Positions 28,203 to 37,235 are shown, counted from the stretch's first letter. The stretch is DNA of 64,000 nucleotides from Kiloniella sp. EL199 (GCF_900313065.1 NZ_OMPU01000010.1:248001-312000), one strand, 5' to 3'. A program made the numbers and translations. Notes: generated by a model from the letters alone, not told the origin.

Positions 28203-29009
28203 TTATAAATGCGGTGCGATGTTGTGTTGAAACCACTGTTCCGTTGGCTTATCTGCAGGGAAAAAGGTCTCCATTCGAATATCCTCTAACGTGGCATCGT
28301 TTGACAGGCCGACGGTGGTAATCATTGAAAATAACGTGATGTCGTTCTCCCCAAGTTTAAATTGCATGGTCAGCAGGGGCGGAGGATCTTCTTTGGTCTT
28401 TAGATCCAAAGCGACATTGACATCAGGAAGGTTCTTTAGTTCCTGAAGAAGTTCGAAAGCTTCGTGGTCATTTGGGCGGCGAGCTACTTCCAGTTCAAAC
28501 AAGCGCATCAGGCTTTGTATCTTTTCCGCCCAGTTATTCATACTGTCGCGCACCTTTCCCGGTTTTAGAAGTGCCCTTAGCATATTGGGGTCGCCATCAT
28601 GGCCAAGCATCTGAAAGAAAACACCTGCTGCAGAGTTTGCTTTTTGCAGGTTCCATATCCGGTCAACGGCAACAGCCGGGTAGGGGTTATGGCTTGCCAG
28701 AATATGATCGATAGATGAATTGATAGCGGTACGTGTTGCCTCTGACCAATTGCGGTTGTTTGTGCGTGTGGCAAACCCAGCTGTAAGCATTAGAACATCA
28801 ATTTCAGAAGCGGGTAAGTTCATCGCCTGTCCAAGCTGTTGGATTGAATAGCGACTTGGTTTTGATCTTCCTGTTTCCAGAAAACTGACATGCCTTTGTG
28901 AAAGGCCGGCTTCTAATGCCAGATCCAGTTGGCTGAACCGGCTTTTCTTGCGCCAGTTTTTTAATAGCTCGGGGAAAGCTTGTGATCTATGGGGGGCTTG
29001 ATGACTCAT
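28203..29009 (-). CDS. XRE-family regulator with MmyB-like ligand-binding domain
   Basis: 268 residues. The helix-turn-helix is at about 15-70: FPELLKNWRKKSRFSQLDLALEAGLSQRHVSFLETGRSKPS. The rest matches the MmyB-like domain, a PAS-like fold that binds fatty-acid-type ligands in a characterised homologue: FATRTNNRNWSEATRTAINSSIDHIL, YPAVAVDRIWNLQKANSAA, and a C-terminal FSMITTVGLSNDATLEDIRMETFFPAD. It is divergent from the small membrane protein at 29117 (107 bp apart), which is its most likely target. Confidence 0.9.
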   Translation of the reverse strand: MSHQAPHRSQAFPELLKNWRKKSRFSQLDLALEAGLSQRHVSFLETGRSKPSRYSIQQLGQAMNLPASEIDVLMLTAGFATRTNNRNWSEATRTAINSSIDHILASHNPYPAVAVDRIWNLQKANSAAGVFFQMLGHDGDPNMLRALLKPGKVRDSMNNWAEKIQSLMRLFELEVARRPNDHEAFELLQELKNLPDVNVALDLKTKEDPPPLLTMQFKLGENDITLFSMITTVGLSNDATLEDIRMETFFPADKPTEQWFQHNIAPHL

Positions 29010-29116
29010 GAAGACATTATTTCTGGATAATAGGTCAGAGTCTATTACTTCCGAGGTAATTGAATCTCATTTTTACATCATGGATGGTTGGCAGAAATAA
29101 ATTTAGGAGAAGGCAA

Positions 29117-29530
29117 ATGCAAAACCATGTCCCAAGTTTCTTCTGGGCCCGCGTTTTTCTTGGGCTGAACGCCGGGTTCTCTATTGTTACAGGATCTGCA
29201 TTGATTTTCTTTCCGGATGTCATTGCCGAGATAATGATGGCAAAAGAAATGCCCTGGATTTCCGGCGCTTTTATAGGGTTAGGAGTATTGCTTTTGGCTT
29301 TCGCGATTAATCTTATTGTTCTGGTTCGGGATCACTATCTGTCCAAACCAAAGATCATGTCTATTTCTGCTGCTGATGTTGGGTGGGTGGTAAGTAGCTT
29401 TATTGTCGTTTTGTTGTTTACTGACTTTCTGACAGCCAGAGGCGTCGCTATTGTCATTGGCATAAGCGCCTTTGTTGCTGTTTTTGCGATCGGACAGTTT
29501 GTGGGGGCACGGGGCACTATTGCGGTATGA
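29117..29530 (+). CDS. Small four-helix membrane protein of unknown function
   Basis: 137 residues with four predicted membrane helices: FLGLNAGFSIVTGSALIFF, ISGAFIGLGVLLLAFAINLIVL, VGWVVSSFIVVLLFTDFL and VIGISAFVAVFAIGQFVG. No catalytic motif is seen. The ATG at 29117 follows TAGGAGAAGG; the in-frame extension to 29060 has no such site and a basic sequence, so it is rejected. It is divergent from the MmyB-like regulator, as commonly seen for that family and a target membrane protein. Confidence 0.75.
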   Translation: MQNHVPSFFWARVFLGLNAGFSIVTGSALIFFPDVIAEIMMAKEMPWISGAFIGLGVLLLAFAINLIVLVRDHYLSKPKIMSISAADVGWVVSSFIVVLLFTDFLTARGVAIVIGISAFVAVFAIGQFVGARGTIAV

Positions 29531-29579
29531 TATACTTGGATCATCATCCGTCGAGTTTTTTGATGAATAGTTAAAAGAT

Positions 29580-29936
29580 TTACAACTCAACAGGCTGTCC
29601 ATGAGGAGTGCGCAGATAGGCGCTGCGCCACTCTTCCTTACGCGCGATCATTTCCTCAGATTTGATTGCTTGTTTCTGAGTGACGATTTTCTCAAGTACA
29701 TTGAGCCAATGATTGTAATAGGTATTACCTAGATCGGGATCACCATTTACTTGTGCAAGTTTGATTTCCTGACTGAACATATCGACCCATTCCGACCATG
29801 TGAAATGACCTTCATCACAAAGGTGGACAGCCAGGGCAAAGGCCTGTGCCTGCCATGGTTCGGCAAAAACAGGTCCTTCTGCGTCGGTTGGGATTTGAGG
29901 AAGGCTATTACAAAAATGCTGGGTGGTCTTACTCAT
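29580..29936 (-). CDS. Nitrile hydratase accessory protein (metallochaperone/activator)
   Basis: 118 residues with the family pattern EGPVFAEPWQAQAFALAVHLCDEGHFTWSEWVDMFSQEI and TYYNHWLNVLEKIV, resembling the N-terminal part of the beta subunit. Such proteins help insert cobalt into the alpha subunit by subunit swapping (established for cobalt-type enzymes). Its start overlaps the end of the beta gene (ATGA), so it is translationally coupled as the last gene of the operon. Confidence 0.9.
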   Translation of the reverse strand: MSKTTQHFCNSLPQIPTDAEGPVFAEPWQAQAFALAVHLCDEGHFTWSEWVDMFSQEIKLAQVNGDPDLGNTYYNHWLNVLEKIVTQKQAIKSEEMIARKEEWRSAYLRTPHGQPVEL

Positions 29937-30595
29937 GCTGGTTCCATGTAACTTTGCCAGAGATCAACGTGTATCGTTGTATCGTTGTCGTCGCCCCACA
30001 ATTGATTTCCATCAAAAGAAACATTGTACAGGTGCTGCCCGATTTTATTTCCCTGCGCATTTTCATCAGGTAAAATAAAACTACCGTAATAATCACTAAT
30101 TATTCCTTCGTGACCTCTAACATATCTTGGGGCGCGCGTGTGTCCTATGGGATTGAATTGAATAACTTTAATCTTGTCGCCTATCTGGAATGTTTGCGGG
30201 ATATCGGTTTCCAAATCACATGGCCCGCCAGACGAGAGAATACCTTGAACGGCTGAAGCCGGGGCACATTTTTCTGTAAGCTCATCAGGTGTTGGATCAA
30301 TCGCTTTTCCCTGCGCCAGTTCTTCGGGCGAGATAACTCCGCGTTCCACCAGAAGCGTTTCCAGACCAGCCAACCAGTTTTCATAATAGCTGTTAGAAAG
30401 ATAAGCTACGGGGTGTTGGCGTTCACGAGCAAAGCGAGAAATGTCGATGTTCCACTGCCCAAGCCATCCCGCGGTTAAGGTTAAACCCAGAGCACGTTTT
30501 TCCCACTCAGCATGAAAAGTTAGCTCTTCCTGTTCCGGTTCAGGATTGATCGGCCCTAATCCGTGCATTCCACCCAAATCGTGTGCGCCGTTCAT
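29933..30595 (-). CDS. nthB: Nitrile hydratase beta subunit
   Basis: 220 residues. MNGAHDLGGMHGLGPINPEPEQ is the hallmark N-terminus. LTLTAGWLGQWNIDISRFARERQ and YENWLAGLETLLVERGVISPEEL follow in the helical part. A C-terminal SH3-like barrel shows IGDKIKVIQFNPIGHTRAPRYVRGHEGII and YNVSFDGNQLWGD. It forms the heterodimer with the alpha subunit, which hydrates nitriles to amides. It lies 64 bp downstream of the alpha gene. Confidence 0.95.
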   Translation of the reverse strand: MNGAHDLGGMHGLGPINPEPEQEELTFHAEWEKRALGLTLTAGWLGQWNIDISRFARERQHPVAYLSNSYYENWLAGLETLLVERGVISPEELAQGKAIDPTPDELTEKCAPASAVQGILSSGGPCDLETDIPQTFQIGDKIKVIQFNPIGHTRAPRYVRGHEGIISDYYGSFILPDENAQGNKIGQHLYNVSFDGNQLWGDDNDTTIHVDLWQSYMEPA

Positions 30596-30659
30596 AAAAT
30601 CTCTCCTGTCATAAAAGTCTTTGATCTATGAATAGTTAGTAATTCGGGAATATTTATGG

Positions 30660-31304
30660 TCAAGGCTTTTCGTTTGCTTCTATAATTTGCAGTTTTTCAG
30701 GCGTTAACGCTTGCTCGACACCGATCATGGAATTACGGGTAACAAGCTTTTCAAGCTCTGTTGCAGTCCAATCATCGGTGCCTTCGGGGCGCAGGGGAAG
30801 AACAAGGAAACGCATTTCTGACGTTGAATCCCATACGGAAATTTTCACATCTTTGGGGAGCGTTGTACCAAACTCTGCCAAAACGCCTTTGGGGTCGGAT
30901 ACGGCTCGGGCCCGATAGGGAGCAGACTTGTACCAGACAGGGGGGAGTCCAAGAACAGTCCAAGGGTAGCAGGAACAAAGGGTGCAAACGACAAGATTAT
31001 GTCGGATTGCTGTATTCTCGACCACTTTCATGTGTTCACCCTGACGTCCTGTATAGCCCATGGAATGAATAGCTTTGTTGGCATCCAAGAGTAACAGGGA
31101 TTTAAAATCAGGGTCTGTCCAGGCTCTGGCTACAACCTTTGCACCATTTCTCGGGCCAACTTTGGTCTCATAGGTTTCGATAATTTCATCGATGGCGGCG
31201 GGATCAACTAACCCTTTTTCCACAAGTAAGGATTCAAGGGCTTTGACCCTGAGCGCTGGATCAGAAGGCGGATCTGTATGGTCGTGTGAATGATCGTGTC
31301 CCAT
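30660..31304 (-). CDS. nthA: Nitrile hydratase alpha subunit, cobalt type
   Basis: 214 residues; holds the low-spin metal site. The claw motif is [18 protein letters not shown] (Cys107, Cys110, Cys112). Thr after the first Cys is typical of cobalt enzymes, while iron enzymes have Ser. Two of these Cys are normally oxidised to sulfinic and sulfenic acid. Also seen are the alpha hallmarks [17 protein letters not shown] and [17 protein letters not shown]. The start is the ATG at 31304 ([11 protein letters not shown]), typical for the family; the longer frame to 31415 is not. The His-rich N-terminus (four His in residues 3-9) may bind metal. No amidase or cobalt transporter is adjacent. Confidence 0.95.
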   Translation of the reverse strand: MGHDHSHDHTDPPSDPALRVKALESLLVEKGLVDPAAIDEIIETYETKVGPRNGAKVVARAWTDPDFKSLLLLDANKAIHSMGYTGRQGEHMKVVENTAIRHNLVVCTLCSCYPWTVLGLPPVWYKSAPYRARAVSDPKGVLAEFGTTLPKDVKISVWDSTSEMRFLVLPLRPEGTDDWTATELEKLVTRNSMIGVEQALTPEKLQIIEANEKP

Positions 31305-31537
31305 GATGCATCCTGTTTGGTCATTTGGATTGTTATATTTCAGATATGTAGCAACTAGAAGTATGGAATAGGGATTATCAGGAACACAACAGTTATGATA
31401 AATTTCATTTATCAAATGTAGTTTACCGATTGTTTATTGGGCTTCGGTTTTGAGTTTATTTTGAAGTTTAGGAAAGTCACTTAAAGGCCGATATTCTTGT
31501 GTCATTGAACACCGGCCCTGATTGAATAAAGTGTTTG

Positions 31538-32887
31538 TTACAAGCCCACCCAAACCAATCCGGCTCCGCTGAGCGCAGAGATCAATAAAACACGCGTGAG
31601 GCTCCAATGACATTTCAGGATTAGCAAGCTACACACTGACGAGAGTAAAATAACTCGCCAGTCCAGTGAACTTAAATCAGGTATCCAGACAGTAAATGGA
31701 CCGAAAGCTTCAGCTTCTACTTTGGCAAAGAAAACGTGTAATCCAAACCAGATAGACAGATTTAAGATCACGCCGACAACCGCGGCGGCAATGCCGCTCA
31801 GGGCACTCCGTAATCTTGGTTGACCTCCAATCCAGTCGATGTAAGGAGCACCAACAAAGATCCAAAGAAAACAGGGGGCAAATGTCACCCACAGTGTTAC
31901 CAGAGCACCGAGCAGACCAAGGCTTAGGCCGCCTTCGCGGAAAGCAGCTATAAATCCGACAAACTCTGTTACCAAAATCAAGGGGCCGGGGGTGGTTTCT
32001 GCCAGTCCCAATCCATCCATCATTTCTCCGGCTGTTAACCAGCCAAAATGAATAACAACGTCCTGTGACATATAGGCAAGAACAGCATAAGCGCCGCCGA
32101 ATGTAACCACAGCGAGTTTGGAAAAGAAGATCCCGATGTCATTGAGGATAGACTGTGGTGCGAAGACGTCTAGCAGGACAAGCGGGGTCGCCCATATGAC
32201 AAGCCATAGCGCAATGGTGCCAAGAGTTTGCTTGAAATTACGGGTACGCTTCTTGACTTCATCGGTGGCGGTTGTATCGGCGTTGTTACGTAGAAAGCCA
32301 AACAAGGCAGCAACAAAAATGATCATGGGGAAGGGAAGATTTAAAAAGAAAATACCGATAAATGCCAATCCGGCAATAATCCAATGTTCAGGTAAACGCA
32401 GGACTTTCTTGGCGACGCGATGAAGAGCCTCAATAACAATAATCAAGACACAGGCTTTCACGCCAAGGAAAAGAGCATTTACAAGGGGGACATCTCCAAA
32501 GAGGGCATAGATTGTGGCGAAGGTCAGTACGACCAAGGCACCAGGGATAACAAAAAGTAACCCTGACAATAAGCCCCCAAGAAAACCGTGCAATCGCCAC
32601 CCTGTATAGGTAGCAAGTTGCATGGCCTCAGGTCCGGGCAGCAACATGCAAAAACTGAGGGCGTTGAGGTATTGCCGTTCGCTTAACCAAGGCCGTTCTT
32701 CGACAATCATGCGATGCATTAAGGCTATTTGAGCTGTTGGGCCGCCGAATGAAAGCAGTCCAATTTTAAGCCAGACATGAAACAACTCGCCCATAGATGG
32801 GTGAGCAGAGGCAGTTTCTGCTGTCTCTTGGGATGTAATCTCTGATGATTTACTATTCTTTGACATATTGTTTTCTATCGAAGACAT
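31538..32887 (-). CDS. chrA: Chromate transporter ChrA (long-chain, two-domain)
   Basis: 449 residues, the bidomain long form of the CHR family, with about ten membrane helices. Domain 1 has the signature LLSFGGPTAQIALMHRMIVEERPWLSE and LCFMLLPGPEAMQLATYTGW-like LLPGPEAMQLATY. Domain 2 repeats it as VVTFGGAYAVLAYMSQDVV and LGLAETTPGPLILVTEFVGF. ChrA exports chromate or, in some bacteria, moves sulfate or other oxyanions. It starts 3 nt after the rhodanese-ChrB gene, so the two form an operon. Confidence 0.93.
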   Translation of the reverse strand: MSSIENNMSKNSKSSEITSQETAETASAHPSMGELFHVWLKIGLLSFGGPTAQIALMHRMIVEERPWLSERQYLNALSFCMLLPGPEAMQLATYTGWRLHGFLGGLLSGLLFVIPGALVVLTFATIYALFGDVPLVNALFLGVKACVLIIVIEALHRVAKKVLRLPEHWIIAGLAFIGIFFLNLPFPMIIFVAALFGFLRNNADTTATDEVKKRTRNFKQTLGTIALWLVIWATPLVLLDVFAPQSILNDIGIFFSKLAVVTFGGAYAVLAYMSQDVVIHFGWLTAGEMMDGLGLAETTPGPLILVTEFVGFIAAFREGGLSLGLLGALVTLWVTFAPCFLWIFVGAPYIDWIGGQPRLRSALSGIAAAVVGVILNLSIWFGLHVFFAKVEAEAFGPFTVWIPDLSSLDWRVILLSSVCSLLILKCHWSLTRVLLISALSGAGLVWVGL

Positions 32888-32890
32888 GAC

Positions 32891-33724
32891 CTAATTCCCT
32901 TTTGAGGGGCGTTGGGAATTGGGGGCTGGCCAATCATGACTTTCACTGGTGGCATCTCGTGCCCAGCGGTAAAAGGCATCATAGAGCGCTATGCCTGCAT
33001 CTAGTTGTTGCAGATCGTCACGATACATGCGTGATAACCCCAAGGATGCGGCGAGAAGCCCGGCAGCTTCCGGTGCCAAATCATGTCGGTTGGTATCTGC
33101 GCCGCGAACGATTGTTGCAAGTCGTTTAAGCGGTTCTGTTTCAAGGCAGAATTCTTCAATCATCGTATCGAATGTGCACTTCTCGCCGCGGTGGCTCCAG
33201 TAAACATCTTCAACATCAAAGGGTGTGGCATTGAATTTCTCTGCGACATCCATGACTTCAGGTGCTGTTACATAAAGAATTTGAGCATTGCGGTCGATAA
33301 AACGGCGGATTAACCAGGGACAAGCCAAGCGATCAATCTTTGGGCGTAATCTGGTCACCCATACTGTTCGCGCATCGATGTTTCTATCAGGGATTTTATC
33401 GACAGGAACCAGCGGATTGCCTGCTTCTTTCCAGCCAAGAAATCCTCCTTCCAGACTTTCAGTTCGCACGCCATGGTCACGCAAGATAGCAGCCGTTCCC
33501 TGGCTGATTTTTTTTCCTTTGTGACAGCTAACGACCACATGCTGGTTTTGCAGGGATGGTGCCAAGGCAGCAATGTTCTGAAAAGGATAGCGAAAGGACT
33601 GGGGAATAAGTTCTGGATCTTCTGCAAAGTCTTCATCAATTCGCAGGTCGATAATAACCGGAGAGTCCGGTGTGCCGACGAGACGGGACAATTGAGATAC
33701 TTTAATTTCATTAGGTGATGGCAT
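32891..33724 (-). CDS. Rhodanese-ChrB fusion protein
   Basis: 277 residues in two domains. An N-terminal rhodanese-like domain (about 8-112) has VIIDLRIDEDFAEDP and an active-site-like Cys in HVVVSCHKGKKISQG, then GGFLGWKEAGNPL. The C-terminal ChrB domain (about 125-265) shows WVTRLRPKIDRLACPWLIRRFIDRNAQILYV and YWSHRGEKCTFDTMIEEFCL. ChrB proteins are linked to chromate resistance and, in one studied case, chromate-dependent regulation. The ATG at 33724 has AGAGG 7 nt upstream; the GTG at 33739 is an alternative. It is the first gene of chrBA. Confidence 0.9.
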   Translation of the reverse strand: MPSPNEIKVSQLSRLVGTPDSPVIIDLRIDEDFAEDPELIPQSFRYPFQNIAALAPSLQNQHVVVSCHKGKKISQGTAAILRDHGVRTESLEGGFLGWKEAGNPLVPVDKIPDRNIDARTVWVTRLRPKIDRLACPWLIRRFIDRNAQILYVTAPEVMDVAEKFNATPFDVEDVYWSHRGEKCTFDTMIEEFCLETEPLKRLATIVRGADTNRHDLAPEAAGLLAASLGLSRMYRDDLQQLDAGIALYDAFYRWARDATSESHDWPAPNSQRPSKGN

Positions 33725-33875
33725 AGCGCATCCTCTCACACTTTAGGTGTTGAATTAGGATGCGAAACTTAGGCTGTCGCCTCACGGGGTGTTCGCAACC
33801 CCATGTCATAATTCTACTCGGTTATTTCCAGAGGTCAATCGAGCTTTGATGAAATTTTAAGTTTGGAAATTGAAT

Positions 33876-33903
33876 AAGGGCCTTAGCTGGAACTAAGGCC
33901 CTT
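33876..33903 (-). terminator. Strong intrinsic terminator of the permease gene
   Basis: AAGGGCCTTAG pairs perfectly over 11 bp with CTAAGGCCCTT around a 6-nt loop, 18 nt after the permease stop. The minus-strand sequence after the stem is ATTCAATTTCC, with only a modest T content. Confidence 0.75.
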
Positions 33904-33920
33904 GTTTCTGTTCGGAAACC

Positions 33921-34955
33921 CTAGAGGGTTACCCAAGCCGTAAAAGCATACCCCGATAGGATTGCCCCAAAAAGGCCGAGCAGAAGATACAGGATGAAGA
34001 CTGGCTTTTTGACCAGTGCGTATACCCCCATCGCGGCCGGAATTGAGGAGACTGAACCTGCAAGCATAAAGGTCATTCCTGTACCTGCGCCCATACCAAG
34101 TTCGATCAAACTATTGATGGTGGGAATGGCGGCATAGCCGTTCAGATAGGCTGGAATACCGATAAGCGCCCCAAGCGGAATTGACCACCACTGTTCATCT
34201 CCGAAGAGCAAGGCAACCTTATCAACAGGCAGATAGGCGACCATCAAGCTTTCGAACAGGAACGCAAGTGCCAGCCATTTGAAAAGGAACCAGCCATTGG
34301 TCATGGCCTCTGTCTTAAAGGTCTCTGTTCGCTTGGGATCGTGCCAGAACTTCCAATAGATTGTTGTATCCGGTTTCTGATTAGTGGCACAAGACGATCC
34401 GCAGCCCCCTGATGTTTGTGGACGCATGATTTCCTGAAAATAACCCGCGCGAACCATCAGATAAGCAATAATACCGCCCGTTGTTCCCATCAGAAAAGCT
34501 GCAATCGTTTTGAAGGTCGTGAATTCCAGGCCAAAAACGGCGCTGGTTAGAATAAACATTTCGGGGTCCATCAGGGGAGAGGAGATCCAGAATGCCATAA
34601 CCGGGGCGAGGGGAACGCCCGCACGGAGCAAGCCAGCGATTAAAGGAATGACACCACAGGAACAGAAGGGGGATAGCGTGCCAAACAAGGCAGCTATGCC
34701 AATACTGACAATGGGGTTTCCAGATGTCGTTGTATTGATTTTGCTGTCGAGATTACTCACCTTTGTATAGGCCGCAACACCAATAGAGAGAGCAATAAAG
34801 GGAAGGATGGCAACAATGTTCTTTACTGCAAAAACGATCGAAGGCCATAGCTGGTTTTGATCAAGAATGGCAATTAATACGAGGGTGAGCAAAAATGCGA
34901 GGATAACCTTGTCCAGTCGCAAACTGTTCCATTTTGTTATTTCAAGGAAAGACAT
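33921..34955 (-). CDS. ArsP-like permease (UPF0718/DUF318 family)
   Basis: 344 residues with about eight to ten membrane helices. The family core is GTLSPFCSCGVIPLIAGLLRAGVPLAPVMAFWISSPLMDPEMF, whose Cys pair (FCSCG) is part of the metalloid-binding site in ArsP. GGCGSSCAT lies in the central cytoplasmic loop. IPAYLNGYAAIPTINSLIELGMG and MTFMLAGSVSSIPA are the repeat of the core. ArsP exports trivalent organoarsenicals; other members have unknown substrates. It is 109 bp downstream of an ArsR-type gene, which suggests metalloid induction. Confidence 0.88.
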   Translation of the reverse strand: MSFLEITKWNSLRLDKVILAFLLTLVLIAILDQNQLWPSIVFAVKNIVAILPFIALSIGVAAYTKVSNLDSKINTTTSGNPIVSIGIAALFGTLSPFCSCGVIPLIAGLLRAGVPLAPVMAFWISSPLMDPEMFILTSAVFGLEFTTFKTIAAFLMGTTGGIIAYLMVRAGYFQEIMRPQTSGGCGSSCATNQKPDTTIYWKFWHDPKRTETFKTEAMTNGWFLFKWLALAFLFESLMVAYLPVDKVALLFGDEQWWSIPLGALIGIPAYLNGYAAIPTINSLIELGMGAGTGMTFMLAGSVSSIPAAMGVYALVKKPVFILYLLLGLFGAILSGYAFTAWVTL

Positions 34956-35064
34956 ATCATTACCTTGTTTCTAGAATTATCAAAATATTTGAGTGAACTT
35001 TTTTCATTATGGCTCTCTTACTTTTAATTTACGATTTAGTTTGTCCCGAGTTTAATCTCTGTTG

Positions 35065-35361
35065 TTAAGCTTCCTGAAGTCCTTTACAGCAGTCTTCCAT
35101 CAGATAATCCAACAGACTGTTTGTCAGTTTGTAATCCAGTCGGCAACGTAGAACTCGACCTTCACGTGACTGGATCAAAAGCCCTGATGCCATCATATGC
35201 GAGATATGATGTGAGAGTGTGGAATGAGGCATATCCAGTTCTTTTTGAATGTCACCTACAGCAAGTCCTTCGTCCCCGGCTTTAACCAACAGGCGGAACA
35301 TTGCGAGACGTGCCGGGTTCCCCAGTTTTGAAAGGCAGATTGCTGCTTTATCCAGATCCAT
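35065..35361 (-). CDS. ArsR-family metalloregulator
   Basis: 98 residues. The winged helix is LSKLGNPARLAMFRLLVKAG, EGLAVGDIQKELDMPHSTLSHHISHMMASGLLIQSREGRVLRCRLD. Cys9 and the C-terminal Cys pair in YLMEDCCKGLQEA are candidates for binding As(III) or a related thiophilic ligand. The ATG at 35361 has GAGGA upstream; the in-frame start at 35421 would place the operator inside the coding region. It probably represses itself and the permease downstream. Confidence 0.88.
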   Translation of the reverse strand: MDLDKAAICLSKLGNPARLAMFRLLVKAGDEGLAVGDIQKELDMPHSTLSHHISHMMASGLLIQSREGRVLRCRLDYKLTNSLLDYLMEDCCKGLQEA

Positions 35362-35366
35362 AGTAT

Positions 35367-35408
35367 CCTCAGATATAATTTCTATATTTATCGAAATAAT
35401 ATCTGAGG
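35367..35408 (-). promoter_or_regulatory. Operator of the ArsR-type gene (nested inverted repeats)
   Basis: CCTCAGATAT (35367-35376) and ATATCTGAGG (35399-35408) are perfect 10-bp arms. An inner pair, ATTTC (35378-35382) and GAAAT (35393-35397), is centred on the same point. It lies immediately upstream of the start codon, the position expected of an autoregulatory operator. Confidence 0.65.
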
Positions 35409-35475
35409 AGTGTTTTGTCAAGTTATTGTATTTTCACAATGAGAGTTTTGTTCATCACCAAAGATAGTACACGCA

Positions 35476-35500
35476 AAAGGACGGTAGATAACCGCCCTTT
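35476..35500 (-). terminator. Intrinsic terminator of pyrE
   Basis: On the minus strand AAAGGGCGGT pairs with ACCGTCCTTT (one mismatch), followed by T. It lies 29 nt beyond the pyrE stop codon. Confidence 0.7.
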
Positions 35501-35528
35501 GAACACAATTGTCTGATTCAAGAAAGAG

Positions 35529-36245
35529 CTAGTCGGCTTTGCCGCTGCGCTCTTTTGACCATTCGTTGGGATTACTCAGGAAGGATCTGACAGTCACAAG
35601 GTTATCGTTTTGAAGATAGCCCTTTTCTTCGGCAACTTTGAGGGCGTCCCACCAAGTGGCGAGGGCATGTAGTGTCACGCCTTCCTTGGCCAAATCGCTC
35701 ACGGATTGTGGGAAAATGCCGTAGTGGAAGAAAACAAAGGTGTGGTCACATTTGCCACCAGCTTTGCGGATGGCTTCAACAAAGTTAAGTTTTGATCCGC
35801 CGTCTGTTGCCAGATCTTCAACCAGAAGAACGCGACTGCCTTCAGCCATATAGCCTTCTATCTGTGCATCGCGTCCAAAACCTTTTGGTTTTTTACGAAC
35901 ATACAACATGGGCAGGCCCATACGTTCTGCAATCATCGCGGCAAAGGGAATACCGGCTGTTTCTCCGCCAGCAATGGCATCAATGGATTCATATCCAATA
36001 TTGCGCTGGATAAGCTCAACAGCCATGTCCATGAGCCTGGCCCGGGCGCGGGGGAAGGAAATAATTTTCCGGCAGTCAACATAAACGGGACTGATACGGC
36101 CAGATGTAAAGGTAAAGGGATCTTCCGGGCGGAAGAGAACCGCTTCGATTTCCATTAGAATTGAGGCTGTTGTTCTGGCAGTTTCGGTGATTTTGCTCAT
36201 CGCGTGTCCGGTCCTTGGGTCTGTTGCCAATAGCTTTTGGTTCAT
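35529..36245 (-). CDS. pyrE: Orotate phosphoribosyltransferase
   Basis: Makes OMP from orotate and PRPP in pyrimidine synthesis (cytoplasm). The PRPP loop is [42 protein letters not shown] and [42 protein letters not shown] match the long alphaproteobacterial form. At 238 residues it is at the upper end for the family; the ATG at 36200 (MSKITETA) gives 223 residues and has AAGGA upstream, so either start is possible. It is divergent from the enoyl-CoA hydratase gene (174 bp). Confidence 0.95.
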   Translation of the reverse strand: MNQKLLATDPRTGHAMSKITETARTTASILMEIEAVLFRPEDPFTFTSGRISPVYVDCRKIISFPRARARLMDMAVELIQRNIGYESIDAIAGGETAGIPFAAMIAERMGLPMLYVRKKPKGFGRDAQIEGYMAEGSRVLLVEDLATDGGSKLNFVEAIRKAGGKCDHTFVFFHYGIFPQSVSDLAKEGVTLHALATWWDALKVAEEKGYLQNDNLVTVRSFLSNPNEWSKERSGKAD

Positions 36246-36419
36246 CGCTACTCAAATAATTTGGATCTGTTTACCTCTTGCTTTGCTTCGCTGCAATATT
36301 TTTCCCGTTTGGAGGGGGGTGGTCAAAAAACATTCATGTTAGTGATAGCGTCATATGATGGGGGTGGTTATTTTATTGCGAAGCCCTGCTTGTCAAAATA
36401 GCTCTTTTCGTGAGGAAGA

Positions 36420-37235
36420 ATGTCTAAAAATTCCCAAAAAAATAATAAGAAAAACAATCAAGACACTGTCTTGGTTTGGCGCGAAGGAAATGTGGCGACG
36501 GTTGTGTTGAACCGCCCGGAGAAGCTTAATGCTTTTAATCTGGCTATGTGGCAGGATCTTGGGACTGTCATGCTTAAGCTTGGGAAGGATGATACCTTGC
36601 GCTGTGTTGTTATTCGCGGTGCTGGCGGTCAAGCTTTTGCGGCGGGTGCAGATATTGCAGAGTTTCAGAAAGTCCGCTTTTCATCACTGCAAGCTGCTAA
36701 CTATGCCAAGCCAATGGATCGGGCGGCTGTTGCTATTCGCCAATGCCCGCATCCAACGCTAGCTTTTGTTGAGGGGGCGTGCATGGGTGGAGGGTTGGAA
36801 ATTGCAACTCAGTGTGATCTTAGGATAGCCAATCAATCAGCCAGATTTGGTATTCCGATTAATAAAATCGGTAATGTATTGCCATATCCGGCGATGATTG
36901 CCTTGGTCGATCTGGTAGGGCGCAGTGTGGCGATGGAACTCCTTCTGGAAGGGCGCATTTTCTCAGCAGAAGAAGCCTGTGTAAAAGGACTCGTTGGCAG
37001 AGTTGTTGAAGATAATATCGCAGAAGCAGAAGCATATAATTCTGCGCGGCGGATTGCAGAGGGCGCGCCGTTGGCTGCACGGTGGCATAAGAAACATGCG
37101 ACAAGGGCACAAAACCCGGAACCTTTGACCACGGCAGAATTGGCGCAGCCATTTCTTTGCTGTGATACCGCGGACTATAAAGAGGGAATTGCTGCTTTCC
37201 TTGAAAAGCGAAAGCCTCACTTTGAGGGTAAGTAA
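36420..37235 (+). CDS. Enoyl-CoA hydratase/isomerase family protein
   Basis: A 271-residue crotonase-fold protein. NVATVVLNRPEKLNAFNLAMW is the N-terminal strand, the oxyanion hole is formed by AFAAGADIAEF and ACMGGGLEIATQCDLRIA, and FGIPINKIGNVLPYPAM follows. The Glu in GGGLEIATQCD is at the position of the first catalytic Glu. The second catalytic Glu position is replaced (GIPINKIGNVL), so simple hydratase activity is doubtful. The first ~17 residues are Lys/Asn-rich. Substrate unknown; it is transcribed alone. Confidence 0.87.
   Translation: MSKNSQKNNKKNNQDTVLVWREGNVATVVLNRPEKLNAFNLAMWQDLGTVMLKLGKDDTLRCVVIRGAGGQAFAAGADIAEFQKVRFSSLQAANYAKPMDRAAVAIRQCPHPTLAFVEGACMGGGLEIATQCDLRIANQSARFGIPINKIGNVLPYPAMIALVDLVGRSVAMELLLEGRIFSAEEACVKGLVGRVVEDNIAEAEAYNSARRIAEGAPLAARWHKKHATRAQNPEPLTTAELAQPFLCCDTADYKEGIAAFLEKRKPHFEGK

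Noticed and set aside
31305-31415. Earlier in-frame start of nitrile hydratase alpha
   Set aside because: The family begins close to the MGHDH-type start and the extension has no match.
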